A stretch of 11,151 nucleotides of DNA, taken from contig JAGVGX010000007.1 in NCBI GenBank assembly GCA_020056865.1, positions 1 through 11,151 on the forward strand. Direction: 5' to 3'. This document shows positions 1 through 6,858 of the stretch, in pieces. The stretch's first letter is position 1. Each line of letters begins with the position of its first letter. The notes under the pieces are model-generated. The model had not been told where the DNA came from and ran no database searches. It saw only the letters and a program-made list of their open reading frames with translations. The stretch comes from Desulfobacterales bacterium (lineage in GTDB: Bacteria; Desulfobacterota; Desulfobacteria; Desulfobacterales; BuS5). The translations under genes were made by a program, and so were the position numbers.

Positions 1-729
1 TATGGCTGTCTGCATACTATGACGCCAAAGCTCTTCAAATGAAAATCCGGTTACATGTTCTTGGTCAAATTGATGAAATATTCCGGATATAAATACAAGT
101 GCCTTGACCGTGTCGATTCCAAGATAGCTTACCGCGTGCTTAGGGTTTTCAACGTGTCGACGAACTCCGAAAAATGCAGAGTTAACCAGTTGAAGTATTT
201 TTGTTGTCATTCCAAGATCTTTGCAAACAAGTTCACCCACCTTTTGAATGGATGGCTCAGGTGCCTGCAATTCATCGATAACTTGAACATAAATAGAAGG
301 AAGGCTAGGAAGAGAGTCTATTTTAGAAACAACTAAACTCAGCGCCTCCTGATTTAAAATGTCTCGCAGAGTTATAGATCGTCCTACAGCGCTCTTCAAA
401 GTTGCCGCATCGCATGGTTTGGGAAGAAACTGATGTGCCAGTTGAACCGATTTCAGAATCATATTTCTGCTGTGTTGGCCTGATAATACCATGCGAATCA
501 TATGCGGATGTTTTTTGATCACCTCATTAAGCAATTCCGCTCCATTAATCCCAGGCATACGCATATCCGTAATCACAACATCAAACGTTGAGTTATTCAG
601 AATATCCAGAGCCTCTTGACCACTTCCCACAAACATCATCTCCCATTGCCTTCGCATGCTGTGAAGCATCCTTTCCAGGGCTTTAAGTATTCGTGGCTCA
701 TCATCAACAAAAATAATTCGTGTTTTCAT
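1..729 (-). CDS. Response regulator with receiver and HDOD domains (3' part beyond window)
   Basis: I translated this frame by hand because it stays open to the left edge of the window; 243 residues are visible. Residues 3-120 form a complete receiver domain: acidic pair D9-D10, phosphoacceptor D55 in a TDMRMPG motif, S83 in the switch position and K104 in FLPKP. An HDOD domain starts at about residue 138 (LPSLPS...) and includes an LVNSAFFG stretch near 181-188, then runs off the edge. HDOD domains resemble HD phosphohydrolases without catalysis and usually act in signalling through protein contacts. The ATG overlaps the TGA stop of the upstream kinase gene (ATGA), which indicates translational coupling and makes that kinase the likely phosphodonor. 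All receiver catalytic residues are present, so it should be phosphorylatable. The output is unknown. Domain assignment is firm; the full length cannot be seen. Confidence 0.9.
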   Translation of the reverse strand, partial: MKTRIIFVDDEPRILKALERMLHSMRRQWEMMFVGSGQEALDILNNSTFDVVITDMRMPGINGAELLNEVIKKHPHMIRMVLSGQHSRNMILKSVQLAHQFLPKPCDAATLKSAVGRSITLRDILNQEALSLVVSKIDSLPSLPSIYVQVIDELQAPEPSIQKVGELVCKDLGMTTKILQLVNSAFFGVRRHVENPKHAVSYLGIDTVKALVFISGIFHQFDQEHVTGFSFEELWRHSMQTAI

Positions 730-2666
730 ATTTCGCTTTCCTCTAACAACGCACTGTTGTTTTTGGGAAGTTGGATAAAAAAGGTTGTTCCTTCATCTAC
801 AACTGTTTCAAATCTTAATGTGCCTTTATGTTTTTCTACAATTGTAGTATGGGAAATAGATAATCCCTGTCCGGTTCCCTTCCCTACTTGTTTTGTTGTA
901 AAAAAAGGATCAAAAATCCGGTGACGAAATTTATCTGGTATCCCTTTGCCGGTATCACCAATACGGATTTCAACTACATCCTCTTTATTGTGTGTGCTGA
1001 TTGTAATTATACCTTTTGTATTTGATCCGTCTTCCATAACGTCTGAAATGGTGTGGGCAGCATTGATGATCATGTTCAAAAATACCTGATTGATTTGACC
1101 CGGCAAGCAAGGGATCAGAGGAAGAGACGGATCAAAATCCGTCTTCATTTCAGCTACATATTTCCACTCGTTTCGTGCAACCGTAATGGTGCTCTCAAGA
1201 GCCTTGTTTATATCAGTTGCTATAATTTCACCATCAGATGGGTGAGAAAATTCCTTCATAGAACGGACTATCTCGGCCACACGATCCAGTCCTTCACGGC
1301 TTTGTTCCAGTGCTAAAGGAATCTCCTTTTCAAGATAATTATAATCCAAGTCTTCAAGGGATCTGTCCACATCTTCAACAAGGCCGTCTGTACAGGTTTT
1401 TTCTTTTAAGGCAACGATAACCTGTTGGTATTTTTTAAAAATTTTGTGAACATCTTTGACAGCATCTTGAAGAAACCGTATGTTGTCCCCAACATATTGC
1501 GTGGGCGTATTGATCTCATGAGCAATCCCTGAGGCCAACTGGCCGATTGACTCAAGTTTCTGAGCCTGTTGCAACTGACTTTCCAGAAGCTTTCGATCGG
1601 TAATATCAGCACCCATCAACAGAAAACCGAAACCTTTTTTCCCCTTATTGCCAATAGGCGTTAAGGTAATCCCCAAAAAACCAACCTGACCATCGGGTCG
1701 TGAATAACGAACATCATCAACGCGAATAGGTTTGATTTTTTTTCTGCATTCATTGATACCGCGTTTAATCCTTTTCTCTTCCCATTGTATGCCGTTTTCC
1801 TTAAATAGTTTTCCAATAACGCTGGAGGCATTTATCCCAAAAACATCCTCTGATCGAAGATTCCACTGAATGATTACATCGTTTCCCGATACACCAATTA
1901 AAATTGATGAAATAGCAGAAAGCAACTGCTGCTTTTCAGCATTTGCCTTTTTAAGATCATTTTGCAGACGTATTTGTTCGGTGATATTTTGAAGCGATAC
2001 AAAGAAAGTGTCTTCCCCATGCCAATGTGTTTCTATTGTCCGCATTTCTGTTATAATTGTATCTTTATCTTTTCGAACAATATGAATATCAGCCACTCTG
2101 GCCCCGTCAACAGGATAGCCAAATTTTTTCCCCACAAGACCGCCCGGCATTTTGCCAAAAAAAAATTCTGCTACAGGGTTGGCATAACGAATCATCCCGT
2201 TTTTACTCACAATAAGATTACCCCGTGTACTCTTTTTCATGTATAGTTCAAATTTATTTTCAAATAAAATCGCCTGGGATCGCATCCTCTTTTGATCTAT
2301 AGTAAATTTGATAGCTTTTTCCAGAAGGCACCTGTCAAACTGGTCTTTGATCAAACAATCCTGAGCGCCGTTTCGCAATCCTTCCATGGCCAATGATGCA
2401 AGATTTTTTTCTGCCAGCAAAATAATAGGGATCTCCTGAGCTTGCAAAGTAAACGTTTTTATGATCTCAATGGTCTGGTCATCTTCCATGTCAATCAGAA
2501 TCACGTCTATTGATTTTTCTGAAAGGAAGACCAATCCTGTTACCGGGCCATCAGAAGCAATGATCTCAAAACAGGGATTTTTTGATTCAGACAACATGTT
2601 CTGAACATGATCAATCTCTTCTGAATTTTTTGTAATAAAAAGGATATGTGTATTGCATGTAGTCAT
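726..2666 (-). CDS. Cytoplasmic PAS-PAS sensor histidine kinase with degenerate N-terminal receiver domain
   Basis: 646 residues from the chosen ATG. The reading frame extends four codons further to a TTG, but that TTG overlaps the GGAGG ribosome site, so the ATG is preferred. Residues about 6-120 look like a receiver fold that keeps D59 and K107 but lacks the acidic pair (T12-K13 in its place) and the switch Thr/Ser (A85). Two PAS-like domains follow, at about 140-235 and 245-360; the second ends in ADITDRK. The dimerisation/phosphoacceptor region has H383 in ASGIAHEINTPTQ. The ATPase domain has N535 (N box), D571 in GDTGKGIP, the DPFFTTK F box and GTGQGLS (597-603). No signal peptide or transmembrane segment is evident, so it should sense a cytoplasmic cue. 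It should autophosphorylate and pass phosphate to the coupled receiver-HDOD protein. A sigma-54 promoter lies directly upstream. The signal is unknown. Confidence 0.93.
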   Translation of the reverse strand: MTTCNTHILFITKNSEEIDHVQNMLSESKNPCFEIIASDGPVTGLVFLSEKSIDVILIDMEDDQTIEIIKTFTLQAQEIPIILLAEKNLASLAMEGLRNGAQDCLIKDQFDRCLLEKAIKFTIDQKRMRSQAILFENKFELYMKKSTRGNLIVSKNGMIRYANPVAEFFFGKMPGGLVGKKFGYPVDGARVADIHIVRKDKDTIITEMRTIETHWHGEDTFFVSLQNITEQIRLQNDLKKANAEKQQLLSAISSILIGVSGNDVIIQWNLRSEDVFGINASSVIGKLFKENGIQWEEKRIKRGINECRKKIKPIRVDDVRYSRPDGQVGFLGITLTPIGNKGKKGFGFLLMGADITDRKLLESQLQQAQKLESIGQLASGIAHEINTPTQYVGDNIRFLQDAVKDVHKIFKKYQQVIVALKEKTCTDGLVEDVDRSLEDLDYNYLEKEIPLALEQSREGLDRVAEIVRSMKEFSHPSDGEIIATDINKALESTITVARNEWKYVAEMKTDFDPSLPLIPCLPGQINQVFLNMIINAAHTISDVMEDGSNTKGIITISTHNKEDVVEIRIGDTGKGIPDKFRHRIFDPFFTTKQVGKGTGQGLSISHTTIVEKHKGTLRFETVVDEGTTFFIQLPKNNSALLEESEI

Positions 2667-2671
2667 AAATG

Positions 2672-2676
2672 CCTCC
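2672..2676 (-). promoter_or_regulatory. Ribosome binding site fixing the kinase start
   Basis: On the minus strand GGAGG lies 5 nt before the ATG at 2666-2664. The in-frame TTG (2678-2676) overlaps this Shine-Dalgarno sequence, so it is not a plausible start. The protein therefore begins MTTCNT. Confidence 0.8.
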
Positions 2677-2698
2677 AATTAGCCACTATTGAAGATAA

Positions 2699-2714
2699 AG
2701 CAATACCTGTGCCA
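2699..2714 (-). promoter_or_regulatory. Sigma-54 (-24/-12) promoter for the kinase/HDOD operon
   Basis: The minus strand reads TGGCAC-AGGTA-TTGCT, with the invariant GG and GC separated by exactly 10 bp. This matches the RpoN consensus (TGGCAC-N5-TTGCA) in all but the last base. Transcription would start near 2688, giving a leader of about 22 nt that contains the GGAGG ribosome site. A sigma-54 activator gene lies directly divergent. I checked the other intergenic gaps for GG-N10-GC on the plus strand, and 6413-6858 on both strands, and found no other site. The match is seen in the sequence; function is inferred. Confidence 0.8.
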
Positions 2715-2743
2715 TAATAAAAAAATAACCTCCTGTATTTTTA

Positions 2744-2759
2744 TGTCGGTTTATTGACA
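2744..2759. promoter_or_regulatory. Candidate activator-binding element TGT-N10-ACA
   Basis: TGT and ACA are separated by exactly 10 bp, with inner symmetry TGTC-N8-GACA. NifA-family activators bind TGT-N10-ACA. The centre lies about 63 bp upstream of the predicted sigma-54 start, and it is the only such match in the divergent region. This short motif also occurs by chance a few times in 11 kb, so the position carries most of the weight. Confidence 0.45.
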
Positions 2760-2811
2760 AATACACCCTTTCCCACATTACGCATCATCTTTTTTTATTT
2801 TCGTTTGAACC

Positions 2812-2840
2812 TTGACAATTTTGTAGTAAAATAAGATAAA
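2812..2840 (+). promoter_or_regulatory. Sigma-70-like promoter for the sigma-54 activator gene
   Basis: A perfect -35 hexamer TTGACA (2812-2817) is followed after 17 bp by GATAAA (2835-2840). The alternative TAAAAT (2837-2842) sits at 19-bp spacing. Transcription would begin near 2848, about 58 nt before the ATG. The -10 element is only a partial match. Confidence 0.5.
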
Positions 2841-2854
2841 ATACACAACATTGT
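2815..2854. repeat. Two ACAA-N2-TTGT palindromes 30 bp apart
   Basis: ACAATTTTGT (2815-2824) and ACAACATTGT (2845-2854) share the form ACAA-N2-TTGT and are offset by exactly 30 bp, close to three helical turns. The first overlaps the -35 region and the second the predicted start site of the activator gene, as expected for an operator pair. They could bind the activator itself or another dimeric regulator. No experimental support is available from sequence. Confidence 0.35.
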
Positions 2855-2905
2855 ATGCTTTAGAATGAATATTTTATTTTCAGAGCTTCTTATATTTTGA
2901 CCATT

Positions 2906-4447
2906 ATGCCAACAACAACGACGAAACAAAAACCTGACGAAATTTCATGCCTTTATGAAATAAGCAATGCTATTTATGCATCCCTTGACCTCAAAAAATC
3001 TCTGTTTAAGGTTCTCGACCTGATGGCCGAACATTTGGAAATGAACCGTGGTTCCATCGCAATATTAAACTCGGAAACCTCTGAAATTCATATTGAAGTG
3101 GCTCATGGCATGTCACCAACAGCTAAATCCAAAGGCCGCTACAAGTTGGGAGAAGGAATTACAGGGCGTGTGATTGAAACCGGAAGGCCGATTGCCGTAC
3201 CTGAAATAGGCGATGAACCGCTTTTTTTAGACAAAACAGGCGCAAGAAACGGCGTTGATAAGTCAAAAATATCATTTATTTGTGTACCGATAAAAGAAGG
3301 CCCCCGAGTCATCGGTGCCTTGAGCGTGGATCGTATATTTCAAGGCACATCCCCCTTAAAGGAGGATGTTCGAATTTTGGCTATTATCAGCAGCCTTATC
3401 GCACAAAAAGTAGCACTTTTAGAAAAGATAAAAACAGAAAAAAAACAGCTGACAGAAGAAAATTTACGCCTTAGAAAAGAGCTGAATAAAAAATACAGCT
3501 TTACGAATATTATCGGCAACAGTCGTAAAATGCAGGAGGTATTCTATCTTATAACGCAGGTGGCAAAAAGTAACGCCAATGTGCTTTTATTGGGTCAAAG
3601 CGGAACCGGAAAAGAAATGGTTGCCAACGCCATTCATTATAACAGCATGCGTTCATCCCAACCTTTTATTAAGATCAATTGTGCGGCACTGCCTGAAAAC
3701 CTTATAGAAGCTGAACTATTTGGGTATGAAAAAGGAGCGTTTACCGGCGCAACAAAACAAAAAGAAGGAAAATTCGAGCTTGCCGGCGGAGGGACGATGT
3801 TTCTTGACGAGGTGGGATCTCTTGCTCTGGAAAGCCAAGGCAAACTGCTTCGTGTGCTTCAGGAAAAAGAACTCGAAAGGCTTGGGGGGACAAAAACGAT
3901 TAAAATCAACATTCGCCTCATTGCGGCAGCAAATGAAAACCTTGCATCTGCTGTTGAAGATAACCTATTTCGCGAAGACCTTTTCTACCGTCTTAATGTT
4001 TACCCGATATATTTACCTCCTTTAAAAGAAAGAGAAGCTGATGTGCTTTTGCTTGCCGATTTTTTTCTTGAAAAATACGCCAAAGAATATAATAAAAATA
4101 TTAAAAGAATCTCAACACCTGCAATCGATGCTCTTGTGAGATATAAATGGCCTGGCAATGTCAGAGAACTCGAAAATTGTATGGAAAGAGCTGTGCTTCT
4201 TTGTAATGACCAGGTGATTCACAGCTATAATTTGCCACCTACGCTACAGACAGCTGAAGAAACAGGGACATATCAAACCCAGTCTTTAAAAGATGCTGTA
4301 GATACATTTGAAAAAGAGCTGATTGTTGATTCCCTTAAAAGCAGCAGGGGGAATATGAGGCATGCCGCAACCTCTCTCCATACAACTGAAAGGATTTTCG
4401 GGTATAAAGTTAAAAGATATAATATAGAACCCAAATTGTACCGATAA
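2906..4447 (+). CDS. NifA-like sigma-54-dependent activator (GAF, AAA+, Fis HTH)
   Basis: 513 residues from the ATG. An in-frame TTG lies three codons earlier, and neither start has a clear Shine-Dalgarno sequence, so the start is uncertain. An N-terminal GAF sensor spans about residues 12-170, then a charged linker that could coil (172-197). The AAA+ sigma-54 interaction domain (about 200-425) has Walker A GQSGTGKE (230-237; the usual second-position Glu is Gln), the GAFTGA sigma-54 contact loop (277-282), Walker B FLDE (299-302) and [15 protein letters not shown] Fis-type helix-turn-helix occupies about 484-507; its [13 protein letters not shown] ending is typical of NifA-like proteins. There is no receiver domain, so control is probably by a ligand at the GAF domain. 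It would hydrolyse ATP to open sigma-54 promoters. The nearest such promoter is the divergent one for the kinase operon. No nif genes are visible, so the name nifA is not given. Confidence 0.93.
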   Translation: MPTTTTKQKPDEISCLYEISNAIYASLDLKKSLFKVLDLMAEHLEMNRGSIAILNSETSEIHIEVAHGMSPTAKSKGRYKLGEGITGRVIETGRPIAVPEIGDEPLFLDKTGARNGVDKSKISFICVPIKEGPRVIGALSVDRIFQGTSPLKEDVRILAIISSLIAQKVALLEKIKTEKKQLTEENLRLRKELNKKYSFTNIIGNSRKMQEVFYLITQVAKSNANVLLLGQSGTGKEMVANAIHYNSMRSSQPFIKINCAALPENLIEAELFGYEKGAFTGATKQKEGKFELAGGGTMFLDEVGSLALESQGKLLRVLQEKELERLGGTKTIKINIRLIAAANENLASAVEDNLFREDLFYRLNVYPIYLPPLKEREADVLLLADFFLEKYAKEYNKNIKRISTPAIDALVRYKWPGNVRELENCMERAVLLCNDQVIHSYNLPPTLQTAEETGTYQTQSLKDAVDTFEKELIVDSLKSSRGNMRHAATSLHTTERIFGYKVKRYNIEPKLYR

Positions 4448-4474
4448 CACGCTACTGTACAATTCTGATTCTGG

Positions 4475-4496
4475 TTTTTTTGCTTAAACAAAAAAA
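4475..4496 (+). terminator. Weak AT-rich hairpin after the activator gene
   Basis: TTTTTTTG (4475-4482), loop CTTAAA, then CAAAAAAA (4489-4496): an 8-bp stem with a single G-C pair, followed by GGG and five T. It could be a weak bidirectional terminator or simply a feature of an AT-rich gap. Stability would be low. Confidence 0.2.
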
Positions 4497-4524
4497 AGGG
4501 TTTTTGAATCGTAAAAAATAATAT

Positions 4525-4530
4525 GAAAGG
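4525..4530 (+). promoter_or_regulatory. Ribosome binding site deciding the asd start
   Basis: GAAAGG lies 3 nt before ATG 4534 but 9 nt before ATG 4540. The second ATG gives the better spacing and begins [11 protein letters not shown], which aligns with the E. coli Asd start MKNVGFIGWRG. Confidence 0.6.
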
Positions 4531-4539
4531 TACATGATT

Positions 4540-5655
4540 ATGCTAAAAGTAGGACTTATAGGCTGGAGAGGCATGGTAGGCTCTGTTCTTATGGAAAGGA
4601 TGCTGACAAAAAATGATTTTAACCGGTTTAAACCTTTTTTCTATTCCACATCCCAGGTTGGACAAAATGGCCCTGATATTGGAAACGAGACAACTGTTTT
4701 GCTGGATGCTAACAACATTAAAACGCTTTCTGATATGGATATTATATTGACCTGTCAGGGAAGCGACTATACGAACAAGGTTTATCCCCAGCTTAAATCT
4801 TCTGGATGGAATGGCTATTGGATTGATGCCGCATCTGCTCTACGCATGAAGAAAGATAGCGTTATTGTTTTAGATCCGGTAAACCTTGATGTTATAAAAA
4901 CGGCGCTTTCCTCTGGTATAAAAAACTATATTGGCGGCAACTGTACTGTAAGTCTCATGCTGATGGCCGTTGGTGGATTATTTAAAAAAGGATATGTTGA
5001 GTGGATTTCTTCAATGACATATCAGGCAGCATCAGGGGCTGGGGCAAAAAATATGCGCGAGCTTATTTCCCAGATGGCTGAATTGGGCAAAGCATCTTAT
5101 GACTATCTCACTGAACCGTCTTCAGCTATCCTTGATCTTGACAGGCAAGTTTTAAAGACCATGAATAGCAAAAATTTTCCTGTTGAAAACTTTAAAGTGC
5201 CTCTTGCCGGAAGCGTAATCCCATGGATTGACAGTCCTATGGAAACAGGGCAAAGTCGTGAGGAGTGGAAAGGATATGCAGAAACCAACAAAATACTTCA
5301 AAATAAAACGCCGATTCCTGTGGATGGGATATGTGTCCGTGTAGGGCTGATGCGTTGTCACAGCCAGGCTATTACAATTAAACTAACCCATGATATTTCT
5401 ATTGATGAAATTACAAAAATAATTTTAAGTGCAAATAAGTGGGTAAAGGTGATCCCTAACACAAAGGAAGATACAATACAGCATCTTACACCTGCAGCAG
5501 TGACCGGCAAACTTGAGATACCAGTCGGAAGAATAAGAAAATTGAATATGGGGCCACAATATCTTTCCCTGTTTACTGTGGGAGACCAACTGTTGTGGGG
5601 CGCTGCTGAACCAATCCGAAGAATGCTGAAACTTGTTATTGGCTATCTTGAGTAA
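4540..5655 (+). CDS. asd: Aspartate-semialdehyde dehydrogenase, E. coli type
   Basis: 371 residues (E. coli Asd has 367). The enzyme reduces L-aspartyl-4-phosphate to aspartate semialdehyde with NADPH, the branch point to lysine/diaminopimelate, threonine and methionine, in the cytoplasm. The NADP-binding loop GWRGMVGS is at 8-15, and the catalytic cysteine lies in GGNCTVSL at C135. R102, E241 and K244 (SREEWK), R267 and H274 (RCHSQA) fall at the same numbers as the known active-site residues of the E. coli enzyme. Long stretches are nearly identical to the E. coli protein, for example DIIxTCQGx[19 protein letters not shown] and [14 protein letters not shown]. No other lysine or threonine pathway gene is adjacent. 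It could be read through from the activator gene 92 bp upstream, or have its own promoter; I found no convincing one. Confidence 0.97.
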   Translation: MLKVGLIGWRGMVGSVLMERMLTKNDFNRFKPFFYSTSQVGQNGPDIGNETTVLLDANNIKTLSDMDIILTCQGSDYTNKVYPQLKSSGWNGYWIDAASALRMKKDSVIVLDPVNLDVIKTALSSGIKNYIGGNCTVSLMLMAVGGLFKKGYVEWISSMTYQAASGAGAKNMRELISQMAELGKASYDYLTEPSSAILDLDRQVLKTMNSKNFPVENFKVPLAGSVIPWIDSPMETGQSREEWKGYAETNKILQNKTPIPVDGICVRVGLMRCHSQAITIKLTHDISIDEITKIILSANKWVKVIPNTKEDTIQHLTPAAVTGKLEIPVGRIRKLNMGPQYLSLFTVGDQLLWGAAEPIRRMLKLVIGYLE

Positions 5656-5698
5656 CAATATAACGGATATAACATAAAAGAAACCACCCTCGGAATGT

Positions 5699-6412
5699 CT
5701 AATCAAATTCTTCTGAAAGCAGAACAGCCTCAGCAACGATACGCATGGATTTCCGGGAGTCCATGCTGCGCTTTTGCATCCACCGGTACGCTGAATTTCC
5801 GTCTATGTTACGTTTATGCATTAAAACTTCTTTAGCCTTTTCCACAAGTTTACGAGTTTCAAGCTCCTCCTGGATAACTTTGGTTTTAACCATAAGTTCT
5901 GTATTCAATATGGCAACAGCGGCCTGGTGGGCCACCGCTATTAACAGATTTACCTCTGTTTCGGAAAAAGTATGTGGCTCGGAAGTAAAACAATTTAAAA
6001 CCCCTATCACTTTTTTATTTTTCACCTGAAGCGGAACACTGACCATAGATACCAGCCCCAGCTTTTTTGCCATCTGCTTTTCCTTGAATCTTTGATCATT
6101 TAAAACATTTTCAATAACAAGCGGACGCTTATGTGTAGCAACAAACCCTACAACACCTTCATCCATATTTAAAGAACGGTCTTGAACGTATTCCGGATCA
6201 ATCGATTGTGTGGCTTTGAGTCGGATTTTATTCGGCGTAACATTTTCATCAATGAGCCATAGAGAGCAGATTTCGACACCGGTAACCTTTGCAGTTACCA
6301 AAACAATCAGCTTTAAGATGTCTTCGAGATACAAATCCGAAGTAATCGCCCTGCTGATATCCATAAGCCCTTTTATATATTTGTCGTATATTTCTGGCAT
6401 GATCCTGTCCAT
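5699..6412 (-). CDS. GAF-ANTAR protein, predicted RNA-binding antiterminator
   Basis: 237 residues; AAGGAT lies 5 nt before the ATG, which supports this start over M5. A GAF domain spans about residues 15-172 (IEICSLWLIDE-like core near 46-56, VSVPLQVKNKKVIGVLNCF near 124-142). A helical linker leads to a C-terminal ANTAR domain (about 182-234) with EKAKEVLM, SAYRWMQKRSMDSR and MRIVAEAVL. ANTAR proteins bind paired RNA hairpins and prevent transcription termination, so this one probably links a small-molecule or redox cue at the GAF domain to read-through of a leader. There is no receiver domain, so it is not a direct two-component output. It is convergent with asd (43 bp between stops) and divergent from the gene at 6859, whose leader contains a terminator-like hairpin. 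The RNA target is not known. Confidence 0.9.
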   Translation of the reverse strand: MDRIMPEIYDKYIKGLMDISRAITSDLYLEDILKLIVLVTAKVTGVEICSLWLIDENVTPNKIRLKATQSIDPEYVQDRSLNMDEGVVGFVATHKRPLVIENVLNDQRFKEKQMAKKLGLVSMVSVPLQVKNKKVIGVLNCFTSEPHTFSETEVNLLIAVAHQAAVAILNTELMVKTKVIQEELETRKLVEKAKEVLMHKRNIDGNSAYRWMQKRSMDSRKSMRIVAEAVLLSEEFD

Positions 6413-6490
6413 TTTAATCCTTTTTTTGTGGTGATGTTTCTACACTAAGTTTTCAGGGCTATTAAGTTATAAAAAAACATGTATTATCAA

Positions 6491-6520
6491 ATAATAACCC
6501 GATTTATGATGTTTTAACAA
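6491..6520 (-). promoter_or_regulatory. Possible sigma-70 promoter for the GAF-ANTAR gene
   Basis: On the minus strand TTGTTA (6520-6515) is followed after 18 bp by TATTAT (6496-6491). The predicted start near 6484 would give a leader of about 72 nt. In such AT-rich DNA this quality of match is common. Confidence 0.3.
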
Positions 6521-6615
6521 AATACATCACGCATGTCACTCAGCATTATTGATAATCCTTCCAGTTTCAAACCCGTCAAATCTTTTAGTTTATAATATGG
6601 CAAACACATAATTAC

Positions 6616-6637
6616 GGGTCAAGGAATAACTTGACCC
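6616..6637 (+). other. Perfect 8-bp inverted repeat with 6-nt loop
   Basis: GGGTCAAG (6616-6623), loop GAATAA, CTTGACCC (6630-6637): a perfect stem with four G/C pairs in otherwise AT-rich DNA. No T tract follows, so it is not a standard terminator. If transcription starts after the TATAAT at 6591-6596, it would lie very near the 5' end of the leader of the 6859 gene. As DNA it could be an operator. The loop does not fit the A-N-N-G-N-N hexaloop known for ANTAR targets. Confidence 0.5.
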
Positions 6638-6709
6638 TGTGAAATAGAACACGCGTTTTATTTAAACAAAATCAATCCAAGAACAGATAGCAAAACAAAT
6701 TTTAATGCC

Positions 6710-6790
6710 TTGATTTTAGTTGATTTTTTCAATGATACGTGTAAGCTTATACGCACACAATGAATTTCAGGTAAAATATCTTTTGATTTT
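6710..6790 (+). repeat. Three TTGATTTT copies complementary to an upstream AAAATCAA
   Basis: TTGATTTT occurs at 6710-6717, 6720-6727 and 6783-6790, and the complement AAAATCAA occurs at 6668-6675. The third copy overlaps the right arm of the terminator-like hairpin. Pairing of 6668-6675 with it would compete with that hairpin. The pairs are 8 bp with one G-C, so stability is low. Confidence 0.3.
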
Positions 6791-6805
6791 ACCTGGTCTG
6801 TTTTT
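6768..6805 (+). terminator. Terminator-like hairpin in the leader of the 6859 gene
   Basis: CAGGTAAAAT (6768-6777) and ATTTTACCTG (6786-6795) form a perfect 10-bp stem with an 8-nt loop. A run of five T follows at 6801-6805, five bases after the stem. The G/C pairs sit at the base of the stem, as in intrinsic terminators, but the T run is short and offset. It ends about 53 nt before the next ATG, so it may attenuate that gene, or end a short RNA. Confidence 0.45.
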
Positions 6806-6816
6806 GTAAAAGTTTT

Positions 6817-6836
6817 TTAGCCAATAGCTAATATTG
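6817..6836 (+). other. Two overlapping, mutually exclusive 5-bp hairpins
   Basis: TTAGC-CAATA-GCTAA (6817-6831) and CAATA-GCTAA-TATTG (6822-6836) share sequence: the loop of the first is the left arm of the second. They lie just before the ribosome site AAAGGAG of the 6859 gene. The stems are short and mostly A/T, so a chance origin is possible. Confidence 0.25.
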
Positions 6837-6858
6837 TTAAAAAAGAAAGGAGCGCATT

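Larger units (their letters stand above)
6413..6858. other. 446-bp noncoding divergent region with several inverted repeats
   Basis: No credible gene is seen here. The left part probably carries the promoter of the ANTAR gene. The right part would be the leader of the gene at 6859, with a TATAAT at 6591-6596 (no convincing -35), a perfect hairpin at 6616-6637, three TTGATTTT copies, a near-palindrome at 6738-6753 centred on AAGCTT, a terminator-like hairpin at 6768-6795 and small overlapping hairpins at 6817-6836. No sigma-54 consensus was found on either strand. Confidence 0.6.

Noticed and set aside
55..336. Plus-strand open frame near the left edge
   Set aside because: It is antisense to the HDOD coding sequence and shows no family resemblance.
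616..924. Plus-strand open frame antisense to the kinase/HDOD junction
   Set aside because: No ribosome site or recognisable domain, and it lies opposite two well-supported coding genes.
2676..2678. TTG as start of the kinase gene
   Set aside because: It overlaps the GGAGG ribosome site that is well spaced for the ATG at 2666.
2704..2737. Small leader peptide on the minus strand (nine codons after ATG, behind AGGAGGTTA)
   Set aside because: The Shine-Dalgarno-like run is about 13 nt from the ATG, too far, and this sequence lies at and upstream of the sigma-54 promoter, so it would not be in that transcript.
4473..4483. Sigma-54 promoter upstream of asd (GG then GC)
   Set aside because: The spacing between GG and GC is 7 bp, not the required 10.
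5633..5658. TTGTTA/TAACAA hairpin at the asd stop as a terminator
   Set aside because: A 6-bp mostly A/T stem with a 14-nt loop and no T run is not convincing.
6600..6858. Canonical ANTAR target (two hairpins with A-N-N-G-N-N hexaloops)
   Set aside because: I looked through A-N-N-G positions in the leader and found none flanked by complementary stems. The one good hexaloop hairpin has GAATAA, which lacks both conserved bases.
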